Shown here: piece after piece, positions 33,353 through 42,086 of the stretch
How positions within the stretch are numbered: the first letter of the stretch is position 1
Layout: the number at the start of each line of letters is the position of its first letter
Source of the DNA: Candidatus Neomicrothrix sp. UBA814
Lineage (GTDB): Bacteria; Actinomycetota; Acidimicrobiia; Acidimicrobiales; Poriferisodalaceae
NCBI GenBank assembly: GCA_002296525.1
Contig: DBIA01000017.1
Span: 62,001-126,000 of the forward strand
Length of the DNA stretch: 64,000 bases
Direction: 5' to 3'
The notes under the pieces: generated by a model
Seen by the model: the letters and a program-made list of their open reading frames with translations, nothing else
Told to the model about the DNA's origin: nothing
Database searches by the model: none
Translations under genes and position numbers: made by a program

Positions 33353-34639
33353 TCACCAGCCACGGATTTGATGTGCAGCTGCGATCTTAGAGACAGCTAA
33401 AGCATCACCGGCCAATCGAAGATTAGGAGTTTCGTAGCTATCGCAAGCTGCCATCACCTGCTCCCATGCAGAAGTGAGGATCCCACGGACTGCTTCAAGC
33501 GTCTCTTTTTCGGTTGGAATCGTCATGGAAGCAGCCTTGCTCATCTCCATGTATGACCCTGCAACTCCGCCTGCGTTAGCTAACACATCTGGGATCAAGG
33601 TGACACCCGCCTCTAAGAACTGAGTGTCAGCCTCTGGAGTCGTGGGGTTGTTGGCTCCTTCTGAAACATACTTGAGTCCCATTTCCACCATTTTTTTTGC
33701 TGCCTCACCCGTAACGGTTTGTGATGCGGCGCAAGGTAAGAACAAGTCAAGTGTTCCGCCGGCGGACAAGTGTTCGTCTCTCCAGGCGAAATCTCCTGAA
33801 CTGCCGCCGTGTTGGGACGCGTAGACCTTGAATGCTTCAGACCCGTGTTCATCGACTATTTCTGAAAGAGCCGGGATGTCTATGCCTGATGCTTGATACA
33901 AACACCCGCCAAGACCTATGTCGTAAATAGCTATGTATGTTGCACCTAGCTCATGTGCTGTGCGAGCTGCGTAACGGCCGACATTGCCAAATCCCTCTTG
34001 TGCGATTAGTTGTCCGTCTAAGCCACCGGCTGCCAACTGGGCTAAAGCGACTACCCCGAAGCCCGTTGATGACAGTCGACCGGGAAGTCCGCCAAGTTCG
34101 ACCGGTTTGCCAGTTACGCAACCGGCGACGAGTCCACCGCGAATACGAGAGATCTCGTCTGCAAAGATTGCCATGTGGTGAGGGTTTGTATTCAGATCTG
34201 GGGCTGGGATGTCGGTTAGATTTCCGGTTTCCCCCAAATGTGGGTTTAGTTCGCGTGCATAGAGTCGCACTAAACGATCTATTTCCCTAGACGTCAGAGT
34301 GCTTGGATCAGCGCAAATACCTCCCTTTGCGCCGCCGAGTGGAAGCCCTACGAGGGCAGTTTTAAGAGTCATCCCGGCAGACAAAGCAACCGTTTCATTT
34401 CGGTCAACGTCGGGAGCTATTCGAAATCCGCCCTTCATGCCGTCCACAGCTAAGACATCAGAGTGATGTGCTCTCCAAGCAGGAAAGAGAGACCTTTTTC
34501 CGTTGTCGTGCTCAAGAATCAAACTCATTTCGAGAACACGAATTGGTTTAACGATTAGTTCAACTAAATCGGCGTCGATGCCTGACAGTTCGCCTGCGTT
34601 TCGAATTCGAGATTCGATGACTGAGAGCTCTGAAGACAT
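33353..34639 (-). CDS. Glutamate/leucine dehydrogenase-family enzyme
   Basis: The 428-residue protein has the conserved lysines Lys93 (M-T-L-K-T-A) and Lys105 (G-G-A-K-G-G) of the Glu/Leu/Phe/Val dehydrogenase family, and the D-I-P-A-P-D-L-N-T segment of the hinge. A C-terminal Rossmann domain with G-F-G-N-V-G follows. The size fits a hexameric glutamate dehydrogenase. A 16-bp palindrome lies 24 bases upstream. Amino-acid specificity cannot be decided by eye. Confidence 0.92.
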   Translation of the reverse strand: MSSELSVIESRIRNAGELSGIDADLVELIVKPIRVLEMSLILEHDNGKRSLFPAWRAHHSDVLAVDGMKGGFRIAPDVDRNETVALSAGMTLKTALVGLPLGGAKGGICADPSTLTSREIDRLVRLYARELNPHLGETGNLTDIPAPDLNTNPHHMAIFADEISRIRGGLVAGCVTGKPVELGGLPGRLSSTGFGVVALAQLAAGGLDGQLIAQEGFGNVGRYAARTAHELGATYIAIYDIGLGGCLYQASGIDIPALSEIVDEHGSEAFKVYASQHGGSSGDFAWRDEHLSAGGTLDLFLPCAASQTVTGEAAKKMVEMGLKYVSEGANNPTTPEADTQFLEAGVTLIPDVLANAGGVAGSYMEMSKAASMTIPTEKETLEAVRGILTSAWEQVMAACDSYETPNLRLAGDALAVSKIAAAHQIRGW

Positions 34640-34662
34640 ATCGGATTCAAGCCTACGCCGAA

Positions 34663-34678
34663 CAGGGATCTATCCCTG
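34663..34678. promoter_or_regulatory. Perfect 7-2-7 palindrome upstream of the dehydrogenase gene
   Basis: CAGGGAT-CT-ATCCCTG lies 24 bases upstream of the start at 34639, in the 152-bp gap before the divergent ThDP gene. Its length and symmetry are typical of a dimeric repressor operator. No regulator gene adjoins. Confidence 0.4.
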
Positions 34679-34791
34679 ACCCACAAAGACGGACGCATAG
34701 AATTGGAATCGCTCATTGTTAACGACCCCCGACGCAAGAAGTACTGACATCGTTGCTGTCCAAAACCAGATAAGGGGGCTACCGTGCCTCT

Positions 34792-36438
34792 ATGGCCATG
34801 ATTACGGGCGGCCAAGCGGTCGCTGAGACGCTCTCATCCCTTGGAGTCACGAGAGTCTTCGGAATTGTAAGCGTACACAACTTGCCGATTTACGATGCTC
34901 TTTCGCTTCACCCAGACATCGAAGTGACAAATGTTCGTCATGAGCAGGCCGCTGCGCATGCAGCTGATGCCTACTCGCGAGTCACCGGAGGCTTGGGCGT
35001 AATTTTGACGTCCACCGGACCTGGAGCTGTGAATGCAATTGCGGGAATATACGAAGCAGCGTTTGTATCTTCTCAATTGCTTATGATCACGGGCCAAATT
35101 GAGTCACGGTTCAGAGGCAAGGCCAAAGGCTTTCTGCACGAATACGAGAAACAGCCAGACATGCTCCGGAGCGTGTGCCGGTCAGTCGCGTCAGTTCGTT
35201 ATACCGAAGACATCAGCAAAGACATTGCCGGTGTTGTGGACGACATAAGACGAGGCAGGCCCCAGCCTGGCGCGGTGGAAATTCCCATTGATCTTCAATA
35301 TCGAATTGCTGAAGTGCAGATAGTTGGTTCACCGCACACAGAACGGCTAAGCCCGGACGAAAATTTGTTGGATCAAGCTGCCGCGCTACTCCAACAGGCC
35401 GAGCGGCCAGTTATATGGGCGGGCGGAGGTGTAAATATCTCAGGAGCAGCGAATGAACTCACGGCGTTGGCCGAGCGTCTGGGCGCGCCGGTGGTCACCA
35501 CCATCGAAGGTCGAGGATCCATACCGGAAGTACACGAGTTAAGCCTCGGATTCAGAACAGACCGACTGCTTGGCATGGAAATTTTCGAAGATGCTGACCT
35601 CGTGTTTGCTGTCGGGACACGATTTCAGAACTACGCGACTCGGGTTTGGACTCTTCCCATGCCTGAGAACTTGATCCACGTTGACGTCGACCCAGAAGTT
35701 ATTGGAAGAAACTATTCGGCTGCTGTGTCTGTCGTCGGCGATGCGAAACTTGCATTGCAGGGAATGCTCAACCGGATAGATAACGGAAACGTCGACGAAC
35801 AATTTGTTGACAGGTGCCGCAAAATTAGAACTGCTGACGAACAAGCAATTCAAGAAGAAATCGGAGCGGACCATAGCCAAATTGTCTCGATTATTAGGCG
35901 CCTGTTGCCCGATGCGTGCCCGGTGGTTCGAGATTCCACGGTACCTGGATACACGTGGGGTAATCGGTTACTTCAAATCGTTCGGAGCCGCACGTCCTTA
36001 AGGCCCGCAGCAGTCGCCATAGGCCCCGGGTTGCCGCTCGCGATGGGAGCAGCAATTGGAAGCGAAACCCACGCACTACTAGTGCAGGGCGACGGTGGCC
36101 TGCAACTATCGATCGGTGAATTGTCAGCCTGCGCGGAACACCAAATTCCAGTAATTGTCCTGGTATTCAACGACTCGGGTTACAACATCCTGCGGATCAT
36201 TCAAGACAATGTGCTGGGCCGCAAGAATGGGACAGAGTTACCGAGAGTGGATTTCGTCGCCGTCGCCGAAGGTATGGGGGTCGATGCCGAGCGGGTTGAA
36301 GGTGTAGACCAATTCGAGCCGGCCTTACAACGCGCCCTCGACCGCTCAGGACCCACGCTGCTTGATATCGATATGGAGTTGTTGGCCCCGATTCAACTTC
36401 CGCTTCCAGCCCACCAGCGCTCTCGAGACGACGATTAA
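34792..36438 (+). CDS. Thiamine-diphosphate-dependent decarboxylase/synthase
   Basis: The 548-residue three-domain ThDP enzyme has the activating Glu51 in R-H-E-Q-A-A-A-H, a central FAD/DHS-like domain and the cofactor motif G-D-G (433-435) ending in N-D-S-G-Y-N. It resembles acetolactate-synthase and benzoylformate-decarboxylase relatives and would decarboxylate a 2-oxoacid. A second in-frame ATG lies two codons later. It stands alone; no small regulatory subunit gene follows, which argues against a biosynthetic acetolactate synthase. Confidence 0.88.
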   Translation: MAMITGGQAVAETLSSLGVTRVFGIVSVHNLPIYDALSLHPDIEVTNVRHEQAAAHAADAYSRVTGGLGVILTSTGPGAVNAIAGIYEAAFVSSQLLMITGQIESRFRGKAKGFLHEYEKQPDMLRSVCRSVASVRYTEDISKDIAGVVDDIRRGRPQPGAVEIPIDLQYRIAEVQIVGSPHTERLSPDENLLDQAAALLQQAERPVIWAGGGVNISGAANELTALAERLGAPVVTTIEGRGSIPEVHELSLGFRTDRLLGMEIFEDADLVFAVGTRFQNYATRVWTLPMPENLIHVDVDPEVIGRNYSAAVSVVGDAKLALQGMLNRIDNGNVDEQFVDRCRKIRTADEQAIQEEIGADHSQIVSIIRRLLPDACPVVRDSTVPGYTWGNRLLQIVRSRTSLRPAAVAIGPGLPLAMGAAIGSETHALLVQGDGGLQLSIGELSACAEHQIPVIVLVFNDSGYNILRIIQDNVLGRKNGTELPRVDFVAVAEGMGVDAERVEGVDQFEPALQRALDRSGPTLLDIDMELLAPIQLPLPAHQRSRDDD

Positions 36439-36445
36439 TGGAGTG

Positions 36446-37561
36446 CTAAGTGACGATGTCGCAGTCAAACGGCACACCAACATCGTCGCCCACTTGGCGT
36501 AATGCTCTGACCACTGAGCCAGGATAAGAAACAACGCCCTGCTGAGAACGAAGGTCCATAGTTTGCTGTTCTATCTCTCCGGGCAGATACACCTGCTGCC
36601 CGGGTAGAGCATCTTCTTCTCCCGCTGCGCGGATTTGGTCGACCATGTTTTCGATGTCATCGTAATAGTCGTCTTTTTCTCTAAATATGTTGGGGTCCAT
36701 GAGCAGAAAGAATTGCCCGCGATGTCCGACGGCAACCTCTCCGGTGTGGGCAGAGCCCGACAAGATACCGGCAAGGATGTTTGATGCGGTGATCATTCCT
36801 ATGCCCTTGTAGCCGCCGATCGCCGGAACAATTCCCTTCATTGCTACGTCCGGATCGATCGTGGGGTTGCCGTCACGGTCTAAAAATCCCCATGATTCAG
36901 GTATGTCGTTGCCTTCGGAACGGGCTCGGAGCACCTTTCCGAGAGCTACAGGAGTCATCGCCATGTCAAGAACGATTGGAGGCTGATCTCGCCGAGGGAA
37001 TGTCCACACGATTGGATTGTTGCCAAATAATTTCCGACGACTTCCAAACGGCGCGAGATTCGGAACGCTGGTCGTCGTGCCAAAACAGACAAAGCCAGCT
37101 TGCGCAGCCATATACGGATAATTGGCGCCACAACCCCAATCATTTGAATTCCGGATCACTCCGACAACCATTCCGCTGTCTGAAGCAACAGTAATGAGAT
37201 GTTCCATGAATCGAGTGATGACAAGTTGCCCTAGCCCGTGGCTGCCGTCGGCCACTACGACTGCAGGGGTTTCAGTCACTATCTCTAGTTGGGCCTTAGG
37301 GTCGGTTGAACCATCGCGGAACCAATTGATGTACCAACTAACTCGTTGAAAGCCGTGGGTGTCGACGCCACGTAAGTCCGACCAGAGTTGGTTATCAACG
37401 ACGGTAGCGGCGTCTGCGGGGGACATGCCCGCAGCGGAGTAAGCGGCGATCCCCCACGGGCGCAGTTGTTCCAAATAGAAACTGACGGGACCATCGGGCT
37501 GACCGTCAGTGGGAAGGTCGTTTGGGATTCCTCTCGGCGAATGATCGTCGGCGTTGGTCAC
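36446..37561 (-). CDS. Ldh-family (YlbC/MDH2) NAD(P)-dependent hydroxyacid dehydrogenase
   Basis: The 371-residue protein has the family's D-L-R-G-V-D-T-H-G-F-Q-R segment near residue 61, the V-R-N-S-N-D-W-G substrate motif and the M-T-P-V-A-L-G-K-V block. Members include L-sulfolactate, ureidoglycolate and 2,3-diketogulonate dehydrogenases that do not share the classical lactate dehydrogenase fold. Its start overlaps the isopropylmalate-dehydrogenase-like gene by four bases, so the two act in one pathway, perhaps on a branched or tartrate-like hydroxyacid. Confidence 0.88.
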   Translation of the reverse strand: MTNADDHSPRGIPNDLPTDGQPDGPVSFYLEQLRPWGIAAYSAAGMSPADAATVVDNQLWSDLRGVDTHGFQRVSWYINWFRDGSTDPKAQLEIVTETPAVVVADGSHGLGQLVITRFMEHLITVASDSGMVVGVIRNSNDWGCGANYPYMAAQAGFVCFGTTTSVPNLAPFGSRRKLFGNNPIVWTFPRRDQPPIVLDMAMTPVALGKVLRARSEGNDIPESWGFLDRDGNPTIDPDVAMKGIVPAIGGYKGIGMITASNILAGILSGSAHTGEVAVGHRGQFFLLMDPNIFREKDDYYDDIENMVDQIRAAGEEDALPGQQVYLPGEIEQQTMDLRSQQGVVSYPGSVVRALRQVGDDVGVPFDCDIVT

Positions 37562-38616
37562 AGTGCTCCTATCACAGCTTCAGCGAATCTCTCGGTAGTG
37601 GCTTCGCCTCCCTGATCTGGTGTTAGATCCGAGTTTGAGAGATAAACATGTTCTAGGGCTCTTTCTAGACGATCAGCAGCGTCTTTGAGATGTAAATGGC
37701 GAAGCATCATCGCAGCTGAAAGCAAGGTCGCGGTGGGGTTAATAGTTCCTTTCCCCGCTAGATCTGGTGCAGTTCCGTGCGCAGATTCGAAATACGCGAA
37801 CTCATGCCCGTAACAGCCAGATGGCGCCAGTCCGAGACCACCTATGGTGCCCGCTCCCAAATCAGAAAGGATGTCGCCATAAAGGTTGGGTAAAAGAAGA
37901 ACATCAATGTCTTGCGGACGGACCACTAGACGATGCGCCATGTCATCCACGATGAACTCCTCATATTCAACCCCGGCGTACTCCTCAGATATCTCCTTTG
38001 CAATTTCGCAGAACCATCGGTCTGTAGCGGGCAGCATGTTCGTTTTGGCGGAAACCGTCAGCCGCCCGCTCCGTTGGAGCGCTAGCTCGCAAGCGAACCT
38101 AGCTACTTGTTCGGTTCCGGGCCGGGTAATAATTTTTGCCGCGAACCGTCCCTCGCTAGCATCCAACGGCAGTCGAGACCTGGGATCGGTCAGTCCGGCA
38201 TCTATTAGATCTTTAGCCTCTCCCATCACACCGACGTACATATCCTCGAGATTTTCTCGGACGATCACGTAGTCGATCTCGGTCGGGTCTTGTAACGGAG
38301 AGTGAAAACCTGGGCGCCAACGAATCGGCCGAACGTTAGCGAAAGTTAGTTTTCCCCATCGCAAATATTGTGCGCCGGGAGTTGTCCCATCACTTGAGCC
38401 AAATAAAGCAGTGTCTGCATTATCGACCCGCTCTCGAATCAGCGCCTCTCGTTCCGCAATAGACAAATCCAGTAGTTCGCTTCCTGGAGGCACCGCATCA
38501 CATTCGATCGGTAGGGCAAGAGCATCAAGGACCCGAAGCGAAGCCAGCATCGCTTCGGGAGCGGCCCCGTCACCGGGAATAATACATACCCTCGATTTCG
38601 ACGTCATCACGTGCAT
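37558..38616 (-). CDS. Isocitrate/isopropylmalate dehydrogenase-family enzyme
   Basis: The decarboxylating beta-hydroxyacid dehydrogenase has I-P-G-D-G-A-A-P-E near the N-terminus, an R-E-N-L-E-D-M-Y-V-G loop and the C-terminal H-G-T-A-P-D-L-A-G-K signature with the usual arginines. The R-E-N-L-E loop is typical of isocitrate- or tartrate-type members. Starts at 38628, 38616 and 38607 are possible; 38616 is chosen because GGTGG lies eight bases before it. It leads the two-gene unit with the Ldh-family gene. Confidence 0.87.
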   Translation of the reverse strand: MHVMTSKSRVCIIPGDGAAPEAMLASLRVLDALALPIECDAVPPGSELLDLSIAEREALIRERVDNADTALFGSSDGTTPGAQYLRWGKLTFANVRPIRWRPGFHSPLQDPTEIDYVIVRENLEDMYVGVMGEAKDLIDAGLTDPRSRLPLDASEGRFAAKIITRPGTEQVARFACELALQRSGRLTVSAKTNMLPATDRWFCEIAKEISEEYAGVEYEEFIVDDMAHRLVVRPQDIDVLLLPNLYGDILSDLGAGTIGGLGLAPSGCYGHEFAYFESAHGTAPDLAGKGTINPTATLLSAAMMLRHLHLKDAADRLERALEHVYLSNSDLTPDQGGEATTERFAEAVIGAL

Positions 38617-38673
38617 GCTACGCGCCACCTAAAGGGCCGAGCATTCTGATTTGCCTAAACGTATGATCCGACA

Positions 38674-39939
38674 ATGGGCAAATCTCGCTCGGTTTTATCT
38701 GGTTCACGTCGCGATAGAAGCGCGATCACTGTTCAAGGGTTTTTTCCGCTGCTATTTGCCGGCATGTGTTGGCACTGGGCACGATGGGGCATTGCGTTCT
38801 TATCTGCATTTTGGATCAATGAGGTAACCGATTCACCTCGCATGGTGCAGCTAACGGGTACCACGATGTGGGCACCACTTCTTTTTGGTGGAGCCCTAGG
38901 CGGTGTTTTTGCCGACCGCTTTGACCGATTACGAACCATTCAATGGCAGTTAGCTGTACTGATTCCCATAGTTGCGGTAATTGGATTGTTGGAAGTTACC
39001 GAACAGCTGTCCGTTTGGATGATCTACCCATTTCTGATGTTTGCGGGGATCGGATGGGTCGGTGACATGACCAGCCGACGGGCACTCGTCTTCGAAATTG
39101 TTGGAACCAAAAAAATTGATAATGCGATGGCATACGAATCGTTCACTCTGGCGAGTGGTGTAGCTGTGGGGAATTTGATTGGTGGCGGCGTGGCTCAACG
39201 CCTTGGCATCGGTGAAGCCTTCTTAGTTGTCTCGGTTTTACTCCTAGTTGGTTTCATCAGTTTGAAATGGGTACCCCGCACTAGTTTCACCGACGTTGCT
39301 GCACCCAAGACTGAATCTTCCACTGTGGCGGAACTCAAGGCTGGCTTGGCGTTAGTTCGAACAAATCGTGCTCTGCTCAGCATCTTGGGCGTTACATTTC
39401 TCGCGAATTTCTTTTTGTTCTCTTACTTTCCCGCTGTACAACGAATTGGAGATCGCATCGGAGCGAGCCCTAGCCAAGTAGGTCTTATCGCTGCGATGAC
39501 TGGATTTGGCATGATGACTGGCTCGTTCATCATCGGCATGTGGGAACCCAAACATCGAGGAAGGGCCTACATCGGTGGTGTTGCGTTCGGAATGCTGATG
39601 CTTATGCCGTTTGCGACTAGTAACTCAGTCCCGATGGCTGCGGGAGCGCTATTCATAGCGGCTACCGGGTCAGGGTTCTTCGGAGCTACACAGTCAACGT
39701 TGGTGCTCACAACTGTGGGCAGCGACATGCGGGGTAGAGCAATGGGTTTACTCAGCATGGCTATTGGCGCCTTACCAATAGGCACATTTTTGTTGGGCGA
39801 GATAGCCGAAATCTATGGGGCACCCGCCGCTGTCGTGGTGATGGCATCCACTGGACTTGTGTTGCTAATTCTCTGGGTTTTTACTCACCCGGAGCTTCTC
39901 GCGATGGGAAGATCAGTTGATGCAGCTGCGACGGAGTAG
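38674..39939 (+). CDS. MFS transporter (EntS/DHA3-like)
   Basis: The 421-residue membrane protein has twelve hydrophobic segments and the MFS loop motif G-G-V-F-A-D-R-F-D-R between helices 2 and 3. The A-D-R-F-D-R form is common in the DHA3/enterobactin-exporter-like branch. It is likely an exporter of a small molecule. It is divergent from the two hydroxyacid dehydrogenase genes and does not resemble the MFS protein at 62605 closely. Confidence 0.82.
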   Translation: MGKSRSVLSGSRRDRSAITVQGFFPLLFAGMCWHWARWGIAFLSAFWINEVTDSPRMVQLTGTTMWAPLLFGGALGGVFADRFDRLRTIQWQLAVLIPIVAVIGLLEVTEQLSVWMIYPFLMFAGIGWVGDMTSRRALVFEIVGTKKIDNAMAYESFTLASGVAVGNLIGGGVAQRLGIGEAFLVVSVLLLVGFISLKWVPRTSFTDVAAPKTESSTVAELKAGLALVRTNRALLSILGVTFLANFFLFSYFPAVQRIGDRIGASPSQVGLIAAMTGFGMMTGSFIIGMWEPKHRGRAYIGGVAFGMLMLMPFATSNSVPMAAGALFIAATGSGFFGATQSTLVLTTVGSDMRGRAMGLLSMAIGALPIGTFLLGEIAEIYGAPAAVVVMASTGLVLLILWVFTHPELLAMGRSVDAAATE

Positions 39940-40051
39940 AACCAGCAGACTCTGAACTGCCAAATAGAGCACGTATACCGCACTTTCCGCTATGCAGAAG
40001 GCTCCACCTTGACTACGATCCAAGACACGCTTTCGAGAGGGGACGAACATA

Positions 40052-41143
40052 ATGAAGGCAGCTGTTTTAAATCAGATTCCAGGTGAACTAGAGATCGAAG
40101 ATATTTCAATCGATAAGCCCGGACCGAACGAAGTGCTCGTCCAAGTTGTTAACGCCGGCTTATGCCACAGCGATCTCCACTTTATGGACGCCGCCTGGCA
40201 AACTCAGCTACCGGCCGTCATGGGCCATGAAAGTGCGGGAGTTGTTCAAGCAGTGGGTGACGACGTTGCGTACGTAAAACCAGGTGATCACGTGATCACC
40301 TGCCTTTCAGTGTTCTGCGGCAACTGCGACCTTTGCCTGACTGGTAGGCCGAACCTATGCCGCAATAACGCAGCAGTGAGCCGATCGGACGATGCCACAC
40401 CGCGACTATCCAAAAGTGACGGCACTGCGGTCACCCAATTTGCTCGACTTGGCGGTTTTGCTGAAGAAATGCTGGTTCATCAAAACGCAGTAGTCGCGAT
40501 ACGCGAAGACATGCCGCTGGATCGAGCGGCGCTCATTGGCTGCGGCGTTACCACCGGAGTGGGGGCTGTCTTCAAAACTGCGAAGATAGAACCAGGATCA
40601 ACTGTTGCCGTCTTCGGTGCCGGAGGCATAGGCCTTTCAGCAGTGCAAGGGGCCCGAATTGCTGGAGCCGGACGAATCATCTCCGTTGACGTAACCGACG
40701 ACAAATTAGAAACAGCACGTTCGGTAGGCGCGACTGACACAGTAAACGGATCTGAAACTGACGCTGTCGCCGCGATTCACGAAATGACCAAAGGAGGGGT
40801 TGACTATGCCTTCGAGTGCATTGGTCTTAAAGCAACATGCGAGCAAGCGTGGTCCGCATCCAAATTGGGTGGAACAACCGTCATTGTGGGAATGATGCCC
40901 TTCGGTGAGAAAATCGAAATTCCCGGTTATGAAGTCTTCATGATGGAAAAGCGACTGCAAGGTTCCATGATGGGATCTAACTCGTTCCGCGTTGATATGC
41001 CGAGATATGTCGACATGTATCTCGACGGGCGTTTGATGCTCGACGAGATGATTTCCAGCCATATCCACCTCGACCAAATCAACGAGGGTTACGAACAAAT
41101 GCGCCAGAAGGTCGGAGCTAGAACCGTTATCGACTTCTCCTGA
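40052..41143 (+). CDS. Zinc-dependent alcohol dehydrogenase (class III-like MDR)
   Basis: The 363-residue enzyme has both zinc sites: catalytic Cys38 and His59/Glu60 (M-G-H-E-S-A-G), and structural Cys89, Cys92, Cys95 and Cys103 (C-G-N-C-D-L-C...N-L-C). The NAD site is G-A-G-G-I-G. It resembles the formaldehyde or long-chain alcohol dehydrogenases of actinobacteria, some of which use mycothiol or NDMA. GAGGGG precedes the ATG. It is followed 40 bases later by an SDR on the same strand. Confidence 0.93.
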   Translation: MKAAVLNQIPGELEIEDISIDKPGPNEVLVQVVNAGLCHSDLHFMDAAWQTQLPAVMGHESAGVVQAVGDDVAYVKPGDHVITCLSVFCGNCDLCLTGRPNLCRNNAAVSRSDDATPRLSKSDGTAVTQFARLGGFAEEMLVHQNAVVAIREDMPLDRAALIGCGVTTGVGAVFKTAKIEPGSTVAVFGAGGIGLSAVQGARIAGAGRIISVDVTDDKLETARSVGATDTVNGSETDAVAAIHEMTKGGVDYAFECIGLKATCEQAWSASKLGGTTVIVGMMPFGEKIEIPGYEVFMMEKRLQGSMMGSNSFRVDMPRYVDMYLDGRLMLDEMISSHIHLDQINEGYEQMRQKVGARTVIDFS

Positions 41144-41183
41144 TTCTTCAATCTTGTAACTAACAATATTCGGAGCGTGCGAC

Positions 41184-42008
41184 ATGGAAGTTGACGGCAA
41201 AGTAGCGGTCGTGACCGGAGCGGCAAGTGGTATGGGTCTCGCAATGGCCCACACCTTTGCCAACTCAGGAATGAAAGTGGTTTTGGCTGATATAGAAGAT
41301 GACGTCCTTAAGCAGGTCACCACTGAGTTGAACGAAGCAGGGCATGACGTCATTGGGGTGCGAACTGATGTATCGAAGCTGGAGGAGGTCCAAGCTCTAG
41401 CCGAACGAACCCTGCAAAAGTTTGGGGCCGTGCACGTGCTGTGCAACAACGCTGGTGTCGGAGTTGGGGCACCGGTAGGAAATACTTCGATAGCGGACTG
41501 GAAATGGACTCTAGATATAGACCTTTGGGGTCCGATTTACGGAGTCGAGACGTTCCTACCTCTTATTGAGGAACAAGGTGAGGGGCACATTAACTCGACT
41601 GCTTCAATGGCAGGCCTATATGCCGGAGCATCACTTGGTGCATACAACGTGGCGAAGCATGGTGTCGTTGCCCTAATGGCCTCCTTAGAGCGCGATCTTC
41701 GATGGCGAGATTCCAAGGTTCGGGCATCGGTGCTTTGTCCCGGACCTATTAACACCAACATCGTGGATAGTGAAAGAAATAGGGATCCTGATGATGCGGC
41801 CCAACATACCGACTCGGAACAAGGTCAAAAATTTTGGGATTTTCTGACGCGCACCCTTGCAACCGGAATGGACCCTGCCGAAGTAGGTCCAATGGTTCTA
41901 GACGCCATCGTTAACGAGAAGTTCTGGATTCTTACCCACCCCGAGATGGGAGAGATCGCCGTCAACCAGTCGCGAGCGATGCTCGAAGACCAACGGCTCA
42001 CCCGGTAA
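41184..42008 (+). CDS. Short-chain dehydrogenase/reductase
   Basis: The 274-residue classical SDR has the cofactor motif T-G-A-A-S-G-M-G at 11-18, N-N-A-G-V near residue 90 and catalytic Tyr154/Lys158 in Y-N-V-A-K. It oxidises or reduces a secondary alcohol or ketone. A C-terminal region longer than in minimal SDRs suggests a hydrophobic or CoA-linked substrate. It probably shares a transcript with the alcohol dehydrogenase upstream and the MFS gene downstream. Confidence 0.9.
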   Translation: MEVDGKVAVVTGAASGMGLAMAHTFANSGMKVVLADIEDDVLKQVTTELNEAGHDVIGVRTDVSKLEEVQALAERTLQKFGAVHVLCNNAGVGVGAPVGNTSIADWKWTLDIDLWGPIYGVETFLPLIEEQGEGHINSTASMAGLYAGASLGAYNVAKHGVVALMASLERDLRWRDSKVRASVLCPGPINTNIVDSERNRDPDDAAQHTDSEQGQKFWDFLTRTLATGMDPAEVGPMVLDAIVNEKFWILTHPEMGEIAVNQSRAMLEDQRLTR

Positions 42009-42017
42009 TCGAGCCAG

Positions 42018-42045
42018 AAATCTAAGAAAAATCAAAAATCTAAGA
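42018..42045. repeat. Ten-base direct repeats upstream of the DHA2 pump gene
   Basis: AAATCTAAGA occurs at 42018-42027 and at 42036-42045, 18 bases apart, in the AT-rich leader between the SDR stop and the MFS start. The spacing is close to two DNA turns, so paired regulator binding is possible. It may also be chance in an AT-rich stretch. Confidence 0.3.
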
Positions 42046-42068
42046 TTATGTAGAAAAATGGCTTGAGA

Positions 42069-42084
42069 CCTACATACTTGTAGG
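42069..42084 (+). promoter_or_regulatory. Inverted repeat covering the MFS ribosome binding site
   Basis: CCTACA-TACT-TGTAGG forms a 6-bp stem ending two bases before the GTG start at 42087. Its right arm contains the AGG of the likely Shine-Dalgarno sequence. It could hide the ribosome site in mRNA or be a repressor operator. Confidence 0.4.
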
Positions 42085-42086
42085 AA

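Noticed and set aside
34792..36438. Biosynthetic acetolactate synthase (ilvB)
   Set aside because: No small regulatory subunit or ilvC gene follows; the neighbours are catabolic, so only a general ThDP call is given.
42069..42084. Terminator for the SDR gene
   Set aside because: The hairpin has no T-tract and ends two bases before the next start codon, so a regulatory role fits better.
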